In this document: positions 43,725 through 53,008 of the stretch, in pieces
Numbering within the stretch: the first letter of the stretch is position 1
Layout: each line of letters opens with the position of its first letter
Source of the DNA: Thalassococcus_A lentus
GTDB taxonomy: Bacteria; Pseudomonadota; Alphaproteobacteria; Rhodobacterales; Rhodobacteraceae
DNA length: 64,000 nt
NCBI RefSeq assembly: GCF_028023555.1
Contig: NZ_JAQIOY010000002.1
Span: forward strand, 124,001 to 188,000
Reading direction: 5' to 3'
Translations under genes and position numbers: made by a program
The notes under the pieces: model-generated
What the model saw: only the letters and a program-made list of their open reading frames with translations
The model's database searches: none
Told to the model about the DNA's origin: nothing

Positions 43725-43856
43725 ATGCAAACCATTCAGGCCGGCTATCGCAGCATGTGGCTTCTTGTGTCGATCAACTGGGATCGGCTGCTCTACATTT
43801 GCACCATCGTTTTCGCGCTGTTTTTCGGCGCCTACCTTGGTGCAATGCTCCACTGA
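43725..43856 (+). CDS. 43-aa single-pass membrane protein
   Basis: A short gene read directly: ATG at 43725, TGA at 43854-43856, GAGGA about 9 nt upstream of the start. It encodes MQTIQAGYRSMW then a hydrophobic helix (about residues 22-41, LLYICTIVFALFFGAYLG). It lies between rseP and bamA with a strong hairpin before it and a small hairpin plus T-run after it, so it may be its own unit. Function unknown; a small inner-membrane protein linked to the envelope cluster is likely from location. Confidence 0.65.
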   Translation: MQTIQAGYRSMWLLVSINWDRLLYICTIVFALFFGAYLGAMLH

Positions 43857-43877
43857 GTGAGGATTGCGACCAAAGCC

Positions 43878-43898
43878 TCCACAATATGTGGAATTTTT
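43878..43898 (+). terminator. Short hairpin with T-run after the 43-aa gene
   Basis: TCCACA-ATA-TGTGGA followed by ATTTTT. A weak, low-GC terminator 21 nt after the small gene. A TTGACA (-35-like) at 43912 then precedes bamA, suggesting bamA has its own promoter. Confidence 0.45.
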
Positions 43899-43973
43899 GC
43901 GCAGCTGCGTTTTGACAAGCCCCCGCATTCCCGATACTGACAAAACGTGGGATGTCATATTGGGTTTGCTGCA

Positions 43974-46343
43974 ATGACCAAAGTCATTTTTGCGCGAAAT
44001 TTGCGCCGGTCTGGGGAAAAGTTGAACGTCGCCAAGGTGGCCAAGGCAGTGGCTGTATCCATTGCCCTTGGAGCTGGGGTTGGTGTTGCGACTTTGCCGA
44101 CACCTGTGCATGCGCAATCTTATGCGTTCACTTCGGTTACAATCGAGGGAAACCAGCGGATCGAGGCTGGAACCATCCTGACCTACGCTGGCATTGCTCG
44201 CGGGGCACGGATCAGCGGTGCCGAACTGAACGACGCCTATCAGCGCATTCTGGGCTCGGGCCTGTTCGAATCTGTCGAACTCATCCCGCAGGGATCGCGC
44301 CTCGTGATCCGGGTTGTGGAATTTCCGACGGTGAACCGTATCGCCTTCGAAGGGAACCGCCGCATCAAGGATGAGGACCTGAGCGCGATCGTGCAATCGC
44401 AATCCCGCCGCGTATTCAGCCCTCGCGTTGCAGAAGCGGACGCACAGGCGATTTCCGAAGCTTATGTCCAGCAGGGCCGGATCGCAGCGCGCGTCTCTCC
44501 CAAGGTCATTCGCCGGTCCGACAACCGCGTCGATCTGGTGTTTGAAGTCTTCGAAGGTGGCGTGTCCGAGATTGAGCGCATCGGTTTCGTGGGCAATGGT
44601 GTGTATTCCGACAACCGCCTGCGCCGCGTTCTGGAGACCAAGCAGGCCGGCCTGCTGCGCGCGCTCATCCGCAAAGACACCTTTGTCGAAGACCGCATCG
44701 AGTTCGACAAGCAGCTGCTCAATGATTTCTATCAGGCCCGCGGCTACGTTGATTTCCGTGTCACCGGCGTGAACGCCGAACTGGCGCAGGAACGTGACGG
44801 CTATTTCGTGACCTTCAATATCGAAGAAGGCCAGCAGTTCGCTGTGGGCGCGGTTTCGGTCACGTCCGATTTGCCGGATGTGGACACCGAACTGTTCCAG
44901 AGCCGGGTCAAGCTGCGTGAAGGGCAGATTTATTCGCCCACCCGCGTTGAAAACGAAATCGCCCGTCTCGAACGCCTCGCGATCAAAGAAGGCCTGAACT
45001 TCGTTCGCGTTGATCCGCGGGTCACACGCAATGACCGCGATCTGACGCTGGATGTCGAATTCAACCTAACACGTGGCGAACGCATCTTTGTCGAGCGCAT
45101 CGATATCGAAGGCAACACGACCACGCTTGACCGTGTTGTGCGTCGCCAGTTCGACGTGGTCGAAGGCGATCCCTTCAACCCACGCGCTATCCGCGAAAGT
45201 GCGGAACGCATCCGGGCACTTGGTTTCTTTAGCAAGTCCGATGTTCAGGCCCGTGAAGGTTCGAGCCCGCAGCAGGTCATCGTGGATGTGGATGTTGAAG
45301 AACAGCCGACCGGTGCGCTTAGTTTCGGTGGCTCCTATTCGACCACAGATGGTTTTGGCGCTGCGATTTCCTTCAGCGAGCGCAACTTCTTGGGTCGTGG
45401 CCAGGCACTCAGCCTCGGTTTCAACACCTCGTCTTCGGCCCGGAACTATTCATTCAGCTTCCTTGAGCCTGCATTCCTTGGGCGCAACGTCGCCTTCGGC
45501 CTCGACCTCAGCTATTTCGAAACCGATGGCCTTGCCGCCGATTGGGACACCGCCGAAGGCTTGTTCCAGCCGTCCTTCAGCTTCCCGGTTTCTGAAAACG
45601 GGCGCCTGCAGCTGCGCTATGGTCTGCGTTTCACGGAAATGCTGGATCCGGGTGACGGTGCGATTGGTAATGTGATCGCGTCCGAAATTGCCCAAGGTCC
45701 GCGGTTCGACAGCTATCTTGGCTATACCTACAGCTACGACACACGTCGCACCGGTCTGAACCCGAATGCGGGTGTCTTGCTTGAGTTTGGACAGGACTTC
45801 GCAGGCCTCGGCGGCGATAGCACTTATATCAAGACACAGGCCAAGGCCGTCGCTCAGACCAAGATCCTGAACGAAGAGGTCACGTTGCGGGCCAGCTTTG
45901 AAGGGGGCGCTCTGAGCTACTCCAAGGGCAACAGCCGCTCCATCGACCGCTTCCAGATCGGCACCAGCGTCATGCGCGGTTTCGAATACGGAGGGATCGG
46001 TCCAAGGGAAATCGGCGGTGGCGTGAATGACCCACTGGGCGGCAACTTCTTTGCCGTTGCAAAGTTCGAAGCAGAATTCCCGGTTGGTCTTCCGGAAGAA
46101 TACGGTATTTCCGGCGGTGTGTTCTATGACATCGGCTCGGTCTGGGGGCTTGATGGCTCCACAATGGCGGCGGGTGCGGGGAACATCGTGTCCGAAGGGT
46201 TCGACGCACGTCACGTGGTTGGTGTTTCGATCTTCTGGGACAGCGCGATCGGGCCGCTCCGTTTGAACTTCTCGGAAGCTGTCAAAAAGCAAAAGAACGA
46301 CAAGCCGCTGAATTTCAACCTGACCATCTCGACTGAATTCTGA
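43974..46343 (+). CDS. bamA: Outer membrane protein assembly factor BamA
   Basis: About 789 residues. A long signal peptide (about 1-46, ending VHAQS) precedes five POTRA-type repeats (about 47-425), and a C-terminal 16-stranded barrel of the surface-antigen family follows. The barrel contains FGGSYSTTDGFG and ends with the typical FNLTISTEF aromatic terminus. BamA inserts beta-barrel proteins into the outer membrane. The inner ATG at 43974 is taken as the start; an ATG 27 nt upstream is also in frame. skp and fabZ follow. Confidence 0.96.
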   Translation: MTKVIFARNLRRSGEKLNVAKVAKAVAVSIALGAGVGVATLPTPVHAQSYAFTSVTIEGNQRIEAGTILTYAGIARGARISGAELNDAYQRILGSGLFESVELIPQGSRLVIRVVEFPTVNRIAFEGNRRIKDEDLSAIVQSQSRRVFSPRVAEADAQAISEAYVQQGRIAARVSPKVIRRSDNRVDLVFEVFEGGVSEIERIGFVGNGVYSDNRLRRVLETKQAGLLRALIRKDTFVEDRIEFDKQLLNDFYQARGYVDFRVTGVNAELAQERDGYFVTFNIEEGQQFAVGAVSVTSDLPDVDTELFQSRVKLREGQIYSPTRVENEIARLERLAIKEGLNFVRVDPRVTRNDRDLTLDVEFNLTRGERIFVERIDIEGNTTTLDRVVRRQFDVVEGDPFNPRAIRESAERIRALGFFSKSDVQAREGSSPQQVIVDVDVEEQPTGALSFGGSYSTTDGFGAAISFSERNFLGRGQALSLGFNTSSSARNYSFSFLEPAFLGRNVAFGLDLSYFETDGLAADWDTAEGLFQPSFSFPVSENGRLQLRYGLRFTEMLDPGDGAIGNVIASEIAQGPRFDSYLGYTYSYDTRRTGLNPNAGVLLEFGQDFAGLGGDSTYIKTQAKAVAQTKILNEEVTLRASFEGGALSYSKGNSRSIDRFQIGTSVMRGFEYGGIGPREIGGGVNDPLGGNFFAVAKFEAEFPVGLPEEYGISGGVFYDIGSVWGLDGSTMAAGAGNIVSEGFDARHVVGVSIFWDSAIGPLRLNFSEAVKKQKNDKPLNFNLTISTEF

Positions 46344-46347
46344 TCTC

Positions 46348-46935
46348 ATGCTTGGTCTGAGCCGTTTGCTGGCTTTGGTCTGCGGGACGATGCTCGCGCA
46401 GCTTGCGGTGCCTGTACCGGCGACGGCTCAGCAGATTGGCGGCGTGTTTGACACCGGCGACGTGCAGAGCTCCATTCTGGTTGTCGAATTTGACCGTCTG
46501 TTCACGCAAAGCGCCTTTGGCCAGCGGTTCACCCGCGAGGCCGAGGCCGAAAGCGCGAACATCAACGCCCAGAACCGCGCTATAGAAGCGGAACTGACCG
46601 AAGAAGAACGCCAGCTGACCGAACAGCGCAGCCAGATGGAGCCGGCAGAGTTCCGAGCGTTGGCAGACGCCTTTGACGAAAAGGTTCAGCGTTTGCGGGA
46701 CGAGCAGGACGCAAAGGCCCGCGCTTTGGGCCAGCGCAGCGACGAGGAACGCCGCCGGTTTCTGGCAATCGCCCGACCTGTGATCGACAGATTGATGCAG
46801 GAATCCGGAGCGACAATCGTTCTGGACCGCCGGGCGGTTTTCCTGTCGGCGGATTTCATCGACATCACGGATCAGGCCATTGAACGGATTGACCGCACAA
46901 TCGGTGACGGGGCCGCGCCGGAACAAGACCAATGA
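46348..46935 (+). CDS. skp: OmpH/Skp-family periplasmic chaperone
   Basis: A 195-residue protein with a signal peptide (about 1-28, cleavage near ATAQQ) and the Skp core. LVVEFDRLFTQSAFGQRF is followed by long charged coiled-coil helices (about 60-145) with many Glu/Arg/Gln, then the returning strands GATIVLDRRAVFLSADFIDIT. It holds unfolded outer-membrane proteins for BamA. The start is 5 nt after the bamA stop. Confidence 0.93.
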   Translation: MLGLSRLLALVCGTMLAQLAVPVPATAQQIGGVFDTGDVQSSILVVEFDRLFTQSAFGQRFTREAEAESANINAQNRAIEAELTEEERQLTEQRSQMEPAEFRALADAFDEKVQRLRDEQDAKARALGQRSDEERRRFLAIARPVIDRLMQESGATIVLDRRAVFLSADFIDITDQAIERIDRTIGDGAAPEQDQ

Positions 46936-47016
46936 CACTGGGCCTTGCGCTGCGCCTTGCTCTCTCGGGCGGTCGTTGCTAGGGACATATGCACAAAAGA
47001 CGAAGGCAGGCTTTCC

Positions 47017-47478
47017 ATGAGTGACACCCATCTGAGCGCCGATATCCAACTGATCCAGCGCATTCTTCCGCACCGTTATCCGTTTTTGCTGGTGGATCGC
47101 GTCGAAGAGATCGAAGGCACGCAATCGGCAGTCGGCATCAAGAATGTCACCATGAACGAGCCGCATTTCCAAGGACATTTCCCCGGTCTGCCTATCATGC
47201 CCGGAGTCACCATTGTCGAGGCCATGGCCCAGACTGCTGCCGTGATGGTGGGAACCGCGCTGGATATGGCGGACAAGGAAATGAAGGTCTACTTCATGTC
47301 CATCGACAAATGTAAGTTCCGCCGCAAGGTGGTGCCCGGCGATCAGTTGCGCATGCGCCTGACAACGCTGCGCGGCAAGCCCGGTGGCAAGGTCTGGAAG
47401 TTCGGCGGCGTAGCCGAAGTTGAAGGCGAAATGGCAGCCGAAGCCGAGTTTACCGCCATGATGGATTTGCCCGGGTGA
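47017..47478 (+). CDS. fabZ: 3-hydroxyacyl-ACP dehydratase FabZ
   Basis: A 153-residue hotdog-fold enzyme that dehydrates 3-hydroxyacyl-ACP in fatty-acid synthesis. The catalytic His54 in HFQGHFPGLPIMPG and Glu68 in TIVEAMAQ are present. The start is taken at MSDTHLSADIQLIQ with AAGGCAGG upstream; the frame is open 24 codons further up. The stop overlaps the GTG start of lpxA. Confidence 0.96.
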   Translation: MSDTHLSADIQLIQRILPHRYPFLLVDRVEEIEGTQSAVGIKNVTMNEPHFQGHFPGLPIMPGVTIVEAMAQTAAVMVGTALDMADKEMKVYFMSIDKCKFRRKVVPGDQLRMRLTTLRGKPGGKVWKFGGVAEVEGEMAAEAEFTAMMDLPG

Positions 47479-48263
47479 GCGCGACAGGCATTCATCCGAG
47501 CGCAGTCATCGAGGACGGTGCGCAGATTGGCGAAGGCTGTGTGATTGGCCCGTTTTGCCACATCGGTCCTTCGGTTGTTCTGGGCGACCGTGTTGAGCTG
47601 AAAAGCCACGTTGTCGTTTCGGGCAAGACCGAGATTGGCGAAGAAACGATCGTGTTTCCGTTTTCGGTGATCGGTGAGATTCCGCAGGATCTGAAGTTCA
47701 AAGGCGAAGAGACCCGTTTGGTCATCGGCAAACGCAACCGGATCCGTGAACATGTCACGATGAACACCGGCACCGAAGGTGGTGGCGGCGTCACACGTGT
47801 GGGCGATGATGGCTTGTTCATGGCAGGCTGCCACGTTGCCCATGATGCGCAGGTTGGAAATCGGGTGATTGTCGTGAATTCGGCCGCCTTGGCCGGACAT
47901 TGCGTGCTCGAAGATGACGTGATCATTGGCGGTTTGTCCGGTGTGCATCAGTGGGTGCGGATCGGGCAGGGTGCGATCATCGGTGCTGTCACCATGGTGA
48001 CCAATGATGTGATCCCCTATGGCCTCGTTCAGGCGCCACGCGGCAAGCTGGATGGCCTGAATCTTGTCGGGCTCAAGCGCAAGGGCGTGGACCGCAGCGA
48101 CATCACCGCCCTTCGGGCTGCGTTTCAGATGCTGGCACAGGGCGAGGGTGCCTTTCAGGATCGTGCGCGCCGGTTGGGCGCGGAAACCCAAAGCGACTAT
48201 GTTCAGCAGATTGTCGATTTCGTTCTCGGCGATAGCGATCGGTCGTTCCTGACGCCGGGTTGA
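47475..48263 (+). CDS. lpxA: UDP-N-acetylglucosamine acyltransferase
   Basis: A 262-residue left-handed beta-helix acyltransferase, first enzyme of lipid A synthesis. Hexapeptide repeats run from about 10 to 185, with the catalytic His region MAGCHVAHDAQVGN and the C-terminal helical bundle. The start codon is GTG overlapping the fabZ stop (GTGA), so translation is coupled. The stop overlaps or abuts lpxI. Confidence 0.96.
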   Translation: MSATGIHPSAVIEDGAQIGEGCVIGPFCHIGPSVVLGDRVELKSHVVVSGKTEIGEETIVFPFSVIGEIPQDLKFKGEETRLVIGKRNRIREHVTMNTGTEGGGGVTRVGDDGLFMAGCHVAHDAQVGNRVIVVNSAALAGHCVLEDDVIIGGLSGVHQWVRIGQGAIIGAVTMVTNDVIPYGLVQAPRGKLDGLNLVGLKRKGVDRSDITALRAAFQMLAQGEGAFQDRARRLGAETQSDYVQQIVDFVLGDSDRSFLTPG

Positions 48264-48268
48264 CCCGT

Positions 48269-49057
48269 ATGCTGGCTTTGATCGCCGGCAAAGGGGCTTT
48301 GCCTGGGGCTGTGGCCGCCGCGCAGCCCGAACCACCGTTGATTTGCGCCTTGGGGTCTTCGCCGCCGGATTCGGTCGCGCCGGATCGCGTGTTTGATCTT
48401 GAGCGGCTGGGTGGTTTCATGCGTTGGCTGCGCGCGCAGGGCGTGACGCATGTGTGTCTGTGTGGAGCCGTGTCGCGCCCGCAAGTGCGCTGGTGGCGCA
48501 TGGATGCGCGCACGCTGTTTTTGCTTCCTCGCATTCTCAAGGCTTTGCGCAGTGGCGACGACAGCGCGTTGCGGATTGCCATCAGTATTCTGGAGGCGGG
48601 CGGCTTTACCGTTGTCGCGGCCCATGAGGCCGCGCCTGCGCTGTTGTTGCAGGCTGGCGTGCCAACCGTCGCCAAACCGGATGCAGAAGCCGAACAGGCC
48701 GCCCTGCAAGGCGATGCTGTAAGCATAGAACAGGGGCAGGCCGATCTGGGGCAGGCCTGTGTCGTTGCGCCCGGCAAAACGATTGCGCGCGAAGACATCA
48801 GCGGAACCGATGCGATGCTCGTCCGACTGGGCGCGCCGGCGCGTGGTGCGTGGTTCTACAAGGCCACCAAACCGGGCCAGGACCGGCGCGCGGATTTACC
48901 GGTCGTCGGGCCGGACACCGCCCGACGGGCCGCCGAAAAAGGGCTGGCCGGGCTGATCATCGAAGCGGGCGGCGTCATGGTTCTGGATGCTCCAAAAACA
49001 TTGGCCACTCTGGATCAGGCCGGGCTGTCGTTGTGGATCCGGGAAAGGGCGCTCTGA
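48269..49057 (+). CDS. lpxI: UDP-2,3-diacylglucosamine pyrophosphatase LpxI
   Basis: About 262 residues of the LpxI (DUF1009) family, which replaces LpxH in alphaproteobacteria and cuts UDP-2,3-diacylglucosamine to lipid X. The start MLALIAGKGALPGAV matches the family. A TTG 9 nt upstream, overlapping the lpxA stop, is an alternative start. The conserved SGTDAMLVRLG and GLIIEAGGVMVLD segments are present. The stop overlaps the lpxB start (TGATG). Confidence 0.93.
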   Translation: MLALIAGKGALPGAVAAAQPEPPLICALGSSPPDSVAPDRVFDLERLGGFMRWLRAQGVTHVCLCGAVSRPQVRWWRMDARTLFLLPRILKALRSGDDSALRIAISILEAGGFTVVAAHEAAPALLLQAGVPTVAKPDAEAEQAALQGDAVSIEQGQADLGQACVVAPGKTIAREDISGTDAMLVRLGAPARGAWFYKATKPGQDRRADLPVVGPDTARRAAEKGLAGLIIEAGGVMVLDAPKTLATLDQAGLSLWIRERAL

Positions 49058-50220
49058 TGCGCGTATTCATCACAGCCGGCGAAGCCTCGGGTGATAAATT
49101 GGGCGCAGCCCTCATAGAGGGTTTGCGGGCCTTGGTGCCCGATGTGACCTTTGAAGGCATCGGCGGGCCACGCATGAGCGAGGCAGGGCTGCAAAGCCTG
49201 TTCCCGATGGATGAAATCTCGATCATGGGGATCGGTGAAATCCTGAAGGAATACCGGCATCTCAAGGCGCGCATTCGTGAAACGGCGGACGCGGTTGTGG
49301 CCGCACAGCCTGATGTCTTGATCACCATTGATCTGCCCGAGTTTTCCCTGCGCGTTGCTCGACTCGTCAAAGCAGCATCGGATGTGCGCTGTGTCCATTA
49401 CGTGGCGCCCACAGTCTGGGCGTGGCGTCCAAAGCGCGCGGATAAGATGGCTGCGCATATCGATCAGGTGCTGGCGGTTCTACCGTTTGAGCCGCCCTAT
49501 ATGCAGGCTGCCGGGATGGAATGCGATTTCGTTGGGCATCCGGTTGTGATGGATCCTCAGGCCAGCGCGGCCGAAGCCCAAGCCTTCAGGCAGGCGCAGG
49601 GCATTCAGGGCCCGTCTGCACTGATCCTTCCGGGCTCGCGCCGGTCCGAAGTGGCGCGGCTGCTCCCGATTTTTGCCGATGTGGCGCGGCGTCTGCACGA
49701 CCAACGCCCTGAGATGCGTCTGATTGTGCCCGCTGGCATCCAAGTGGTGGACACGGTTCAGGAGGCAGCGCGCAACTGGCCCGGTGATCCGATCATCCTT
49801 GATCCGCGGGCTGATGTGGATGGTGCGCAAAAACGGGCTGCGTTCCGGGCGGCGGATGTCGCTGTCGCGGCCTCCGGCACTGTGTCGCTTGAACTGGCGG
49901 CAGCGGGGACACCGATGGTCATCGCCTACGACATGAGTTGGCTCAGCCGTCAGATCATCGGGCGGATGCTGCTGGTGGATACTGTGACCCTGGTCAATCT
50001 GGTGTCAGAGGACCGGTCCGTGCCCGAATTCATCGGCAAGGATTGTGATCCGGTCGCCATTACCAATGCAGTTCTGGATGTTCTGGACGATCCGCAATCC
50101 CAGAATGCGGCCATGGAATTGACCATGGATCGATTGGGGCGCGGCGGGCCAAGCCCGGGTGAACGCGCCGCGCGCGCAGTACTGGATGGAATCCGCCGGA
50201 GCGCCGATCGCAAGCCCTGA
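49057..50220 (+). CDS. lpxB: Lipid-A-disaccharide synthase
   Basis: A 387-residue glycosyltransferase (GT19) that joins lipid X and UDP-2,3-diacylglucosamine. The motifs TAGEASGDKLGAAL, GIGGPRM, GIGEILKEYRHLK, the YVAPTVWAWRPKRA segment and ALILPGSRRSEV are intact. It is coupled to lpxI by a one-base overlap and closes the lipid A cluster. It converges on livM 22 nt downstream. lpxD is not found in this cluster. Confidence 0.96.
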   Translation: MRVFITAGEASGDKLGAALIEGLRALVPDVTFEGIGGPRMSEAGLQSLFPMDEISIMGIGEILKEYRHLKARIRETADAVVAAQPDVLITIDLPEFSLRVARLVKAASDVRCVHYVAPTVWAWRPKRADKMAAHIDQVLAVLPFEPPYMQAAGMECDFVGHPVVMDPQASAAEAQAFRQAQGIQGPSALILPGSRRSEVARLLPIFADVARRLHDQRPEMRLIVPAGIQVVDTVQEAARNWPGDPIILDPRADVDGAQKRAAFRAADVAVAASGTVSLELAAAGTPMVIAYDMSWLSRQIIGRMLLVDTVTLVNLVSEDRSVPEFIGKDCDPVAITNAVLDVLDDPQSQNAAMELTMDRLGRGGPSPGERAARAVLDGIRRSADRKP

Positions 50221-50242
50221 CCGGCGTACGGGCGCAGTGCGA

Positions 50243-51535
50243 TCAGCGTTCAGGCAGCAACCCGCGCGGGCTGAACCGCAACACCAGCAACAAAATGACC
50301 CCCATGGTCAGCAGGCGCAGATGTTGCGCGCTGTTGAGCAGATGGTCCTTCAGCGCGCTTCCATCGGCCATGCCTGCGGTGATCAGGGTCATCAGGCCTT
50401 GCCCCATCGGTTCCACCTGAACCCAGAGGAACCAGATCAGGAAACCGCCCAGAACAGCCCCAAGGTTGTTGCCCGAGCCGCCTACGATCACCATAACCCA
50501 GATCAGGAATGTATAACGCAAGGGCTGATAGGTGCCGGGGGTCAACTGCCCATCCAGCGTGGTCATCATGGCCCCTGCAATCCCGCAAATGGCACTGCCC
50601 AGAACAAAGACCTGCAAGTGACGCGCGGTGACGTCCTTGCCCATGGCGCGTGCCGATACTTCGTTGTCTCGAATGGCGCGCATCATGCGGCCCCACGGCG
50701 AATTCAAGGCCAACTGCGCCAGCACCAGCAGGACGATAAGAACCGCGGCAAATAGCAGAGAATACCCCAGTTTGACGGTCAATGTGGACGCAGTTGTCGG
50801 ATCAAGCCCCAGTCCCGAGGCGCGCTCGACGAATGAGGGATCATTCTGCAAGTCCACTTCATAGGGAACAGGGCGAGGCAGGCCGATCACATTCTTCACG
50901 CCGCGGGCCAACCAGTCTTCGTTCTTGAGCACAGCAATCACGATTTCAGCAATTCCCAGCGTCGCAATCGCCAGATAGTCCGAGCGCAAACCCAGCGCCG
51001 TCTTGCCAATCACCCAAGCCGCCCCGGCGGCGAGCAATCCACCGACAGGCCATGCCAAAACAACCGGTAGACCCAGTCCTCCAAGGTATCCCGCCAACGC
51101 CGGATCCACGGCTTCGATGGCTTCGACGGCGGGATCAAGGATGGCCCGGTAGACAAAGAACCCGCCCAGCAGCAACGCCGCCACGGCCCATCCCTTGCGC
51201 AGACGTTTCCACAGGTAGACGGCCGCAACAACCAGACCCGCGCCCGCAGCCAGCGCCAGCAACACCCGCACCCCGCCAGCGGCCCAAGCCGCTCCAACAG
51301 GGGGCATGGAGGTCAGCACAACGGCCAATCCACCCAGCGCCACAAAACCCATGACACCCACGTTGAACAGACCTGCGATGCCCCATTGCAGGTTTACACC
51401 CAGCGCCATGACTGCGCTGACCAGTCCCATGTTCAGGATCAGCAGAGCGGTGTTCCAGCTTTGCAGGAAACCAGTGCCCAGAATGAGAAGGGCAACCATT
51501 GCAAATAATGCGATTGTTCTGACCGATTGTGTCAT
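50243..51535 (-). CDS. livM: Branched-chain amino acid ABC permease LivM
   Basis: A 430-residue LivM-type permease. It has the GLFNVGVMGFVALGG signature, about ten hydrophobic helices, and the conserved cytoplasmic stretch RMMRAIRDNEVSARAMGKDV near residue 280. It is longer than typical LivM because of an insert around 75-140 with extra helices. Its start overlaps the livH stop by 4 nt. It is the last gene of the minus-strand liv operon. Confidence 0.92.
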   Translation of the reverse strand: MTQSVRTIALFAMVALLILGTGFLQSWNTALLILNMGLVSAVMALGVNLQWGIAGLFNVGVMGFVALGGLAVVLTSMPPVGAAWAAGGVRVLLALAAGAGLVVAAVYLWKRLRKGWAVAALLLGGFFVYRAILDPAVEAIEAVDPALAGYLGGLGLPVVLAWPVGGLLAAGAAWVIGKTALGLRSDYLAIATLGIAEIVIAVLKNEDWLARGVKNVIGLPRPVPYEVDLQNDPSFVERASGLGLDPTTASTLTVKLGYSLLFAAVLIVLLVLAQLALNSPWGRMMRAIRDNEVSARAMGKDVTARHLQVFVLGSAICGIAGAMMTTLDGQLTPGTYQPLRYTFLIWVMVIVGGSGNNLGAVLGGFLIWFLWVQVEPMGQGLMTLITAGMADGSALKDHLLNSAQHLRLLTMGVILLLVLRFSPRGLLPER

Positions 51536-52542
51536 ACCGCTTTGCCTTTCATCAGACCGGTGGGTTTGAACAGCAGGACGATCACGAGGATCACAAAGCT
51601 GACCGCGAATTTGTAGTCGGTGGACAACAGCTGAACGAGGCTGTCAGGCGCCAGACTGTCGGGCAGGGCGTAGCCGAGCACCTTCTTCCAAGCATAGGTG
51701 ATGCCAACCTCTGAAAAGGCGATGACGAACCCGCCCAGAATGGCGCCCAATGGATTGCCCAGACCGCCGACGATCGCGGCTGCAAAGATCGGCAGCAGCA
51801 ATTGGAAATAGGTGAAAGGCTTGTAGCTCTTGTCGAGACCGTACAGCACACCCGCCACCGTGATCAGTGCAGCCACAATCAACCACGTGACGCGTTCAAC
51901 CTTTTCAGGATTGATACCAGAGAGCAGCGCCAGATCTTCATTGTCTGAATAGGCCCGCATGCTTTTGCCGGTGCGGGTTCGGTTCAGGAACCAGAACAGC
52001 AGGGCCACCACGATGATCGCGGTCACGACGGTAATACCCTGTGTTGTGCGGATCGCGAGCCCTTCGCTCAACCCGGTCATTGCCTTGAATTCGCGCGCCG
52101 AAATAATGAAACGTTCTCCATCGGCGAACCGCTGGTCATCGGGCCCCAGAATGACGCGGGTCAGGCCGTTGTAGATAAACATGACCCCAATCGAGACGAT
52201 GACCAGAATGACCGGTTTGGCCTTTTGCTTGCGATAGAACCGATAGACAGCCCGATCCGTAGCCAAGACCAGAACCGCCGTCGCAGCGATCCCGAAGGGA
52301 ATGGCCAACAGAGCTGTGGGCAGGGGCCCCAGCGATATGCCCAGCGATTGCAGCCACCATGTCACCAGCACCACAACCATCGTGCCAAAGGCCATGGTGT
52401 CGCCATGGGCAAAATTCGAAAAGCGCAAAATGCCATAGATAAGCGTGACCCCCAGCGCCCCCAGCGCCAGTTGGCTGCCATAGGCAACGGCCGGGATCAG
52501 CACGAAATTGGCCAGTGCTACGATTGCATTGAGCAGATCCAT
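51532..52542 (-). CDS. livH: Branched-chain amino acid ABC permease LivH
   Basis: A 336-residue LivH-type permease with eight or nine helices. GALGVTLIYGILRFSNFAHG near the N-terminus and SMRAYSDNEDLALLSGINPE in the cytoplasmic loop are family hallmarks. The start MDLLNAIVALANF is chosen; upstream codons lack family similarity. It forms the channel with LivM and overlaps livM by 4 nt. A 103-nt gap separates it from the small secreted-protein pair. Confidence 0.92.
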   Translation of the reverse strand: MDLLNAIVALANFVLIPAVAYGSQLALGALGVTLIYGILRFSNFAHGDTMAFGTMVVVLVTWWLQSLGISLGPLPTALLAIPFGIAATAVLVLATDRAVYRFYRKQKAKPVILVIVSIGVMFIYNGLTRVILGPDDQRFADGERFIISAREFKAMTGLSEGLAIRTTQGITVVTAIIVVALLFWFLNRTRTGKSMRAYSDNEDLALLSGINPEKVERVTWLIVAALITVAGVLYGLDKSYKPFTYFQLLLPIFAAAIVGGLGNPLGAILGGFVIAFSEVGITYAWKKVLGYALPDSLAPDSLVQLLSTDYKFAVSFVILVIVLLFKPTGLMKGKAV

Positions 52543-52645
52543 CAGATTTCCAATCCCAAATTCGGTCGCGCGTGCGTAAGCGCACACCCATCAGCGGCGC
52601 GTATTGTGGCGGCCAGACGGTGTGTCATGTCACGGCACAGTCCCA

Positions 52646-53008
52646 TCATTGTGTGCAGCTTCCGTGATAGCGAACCGCATAAGAGCCTTCGAAAAGACCG
52701 ACTTCGGTGTATGTGGCCGCACCATCGCTCAGAAGGGTCATCAGCCCAACAGCGCCATTGCTCGCGCCTGAGGCAAAGGCGCGGTGGCCCTCCTCTTCGC
52801 TCAGCAGATCAAAGGCTCTCTCACCGGCGATGCCGGACATCAAAAACCGGTCTTCCATCGCGCCAAAGGTCACCTCGTAGCTGGTTTCCTGACACCCTTC
52901 GGTGTCCAGACATTCGGTCGTAAAGAGACAGCTCAGCGTCTGCGCCGCAACCGGGTTGGCTGAAAGCGTCATGATCAACAGGCCCGCAAGGGTTTGAAGA
53001 TTTCTCAT
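52646..53008 (-). CDS. Small secreted Cys-containing protein embedded in the liv operon (second of pair)
   Basis: A 120-residue protein with a Sec signal (about 1-22, ending VAAQ). The mature part starts TLSCLFTTECLDTEGCQ (three cysteines) and ends YHGSCTQ, suggesting disulfides that close a beta-sandwich. The Shine-Dalgarno GAGGTGG is strong. Its start overlaps the stop of the preceding small gene (ATGA). I recognise only a general pattern of small periplasmic proteins in this bacterial group. A role in the transporter is unproven. Confidence 0.72.
   Translation of the reverse strand: MRNLQTLAGLLIMTLSANPVAAQTLSCLFTTECLDTEGCQETSYEVTFGAMEDRFLMSGIAGERAFDLLSEEEGHRAFASGASNGAVGLMTLLSDGAATYTEVGLFEGSYAVRYHGSCTQ

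Noticed and set aside
43912..43940. Firm promoter call for bamA (TTGACA, 17-nt spacer, TACTGA)
   Set aside because: The -35 is perfect but the -10 matches poorly, so it is mentioned only as context.
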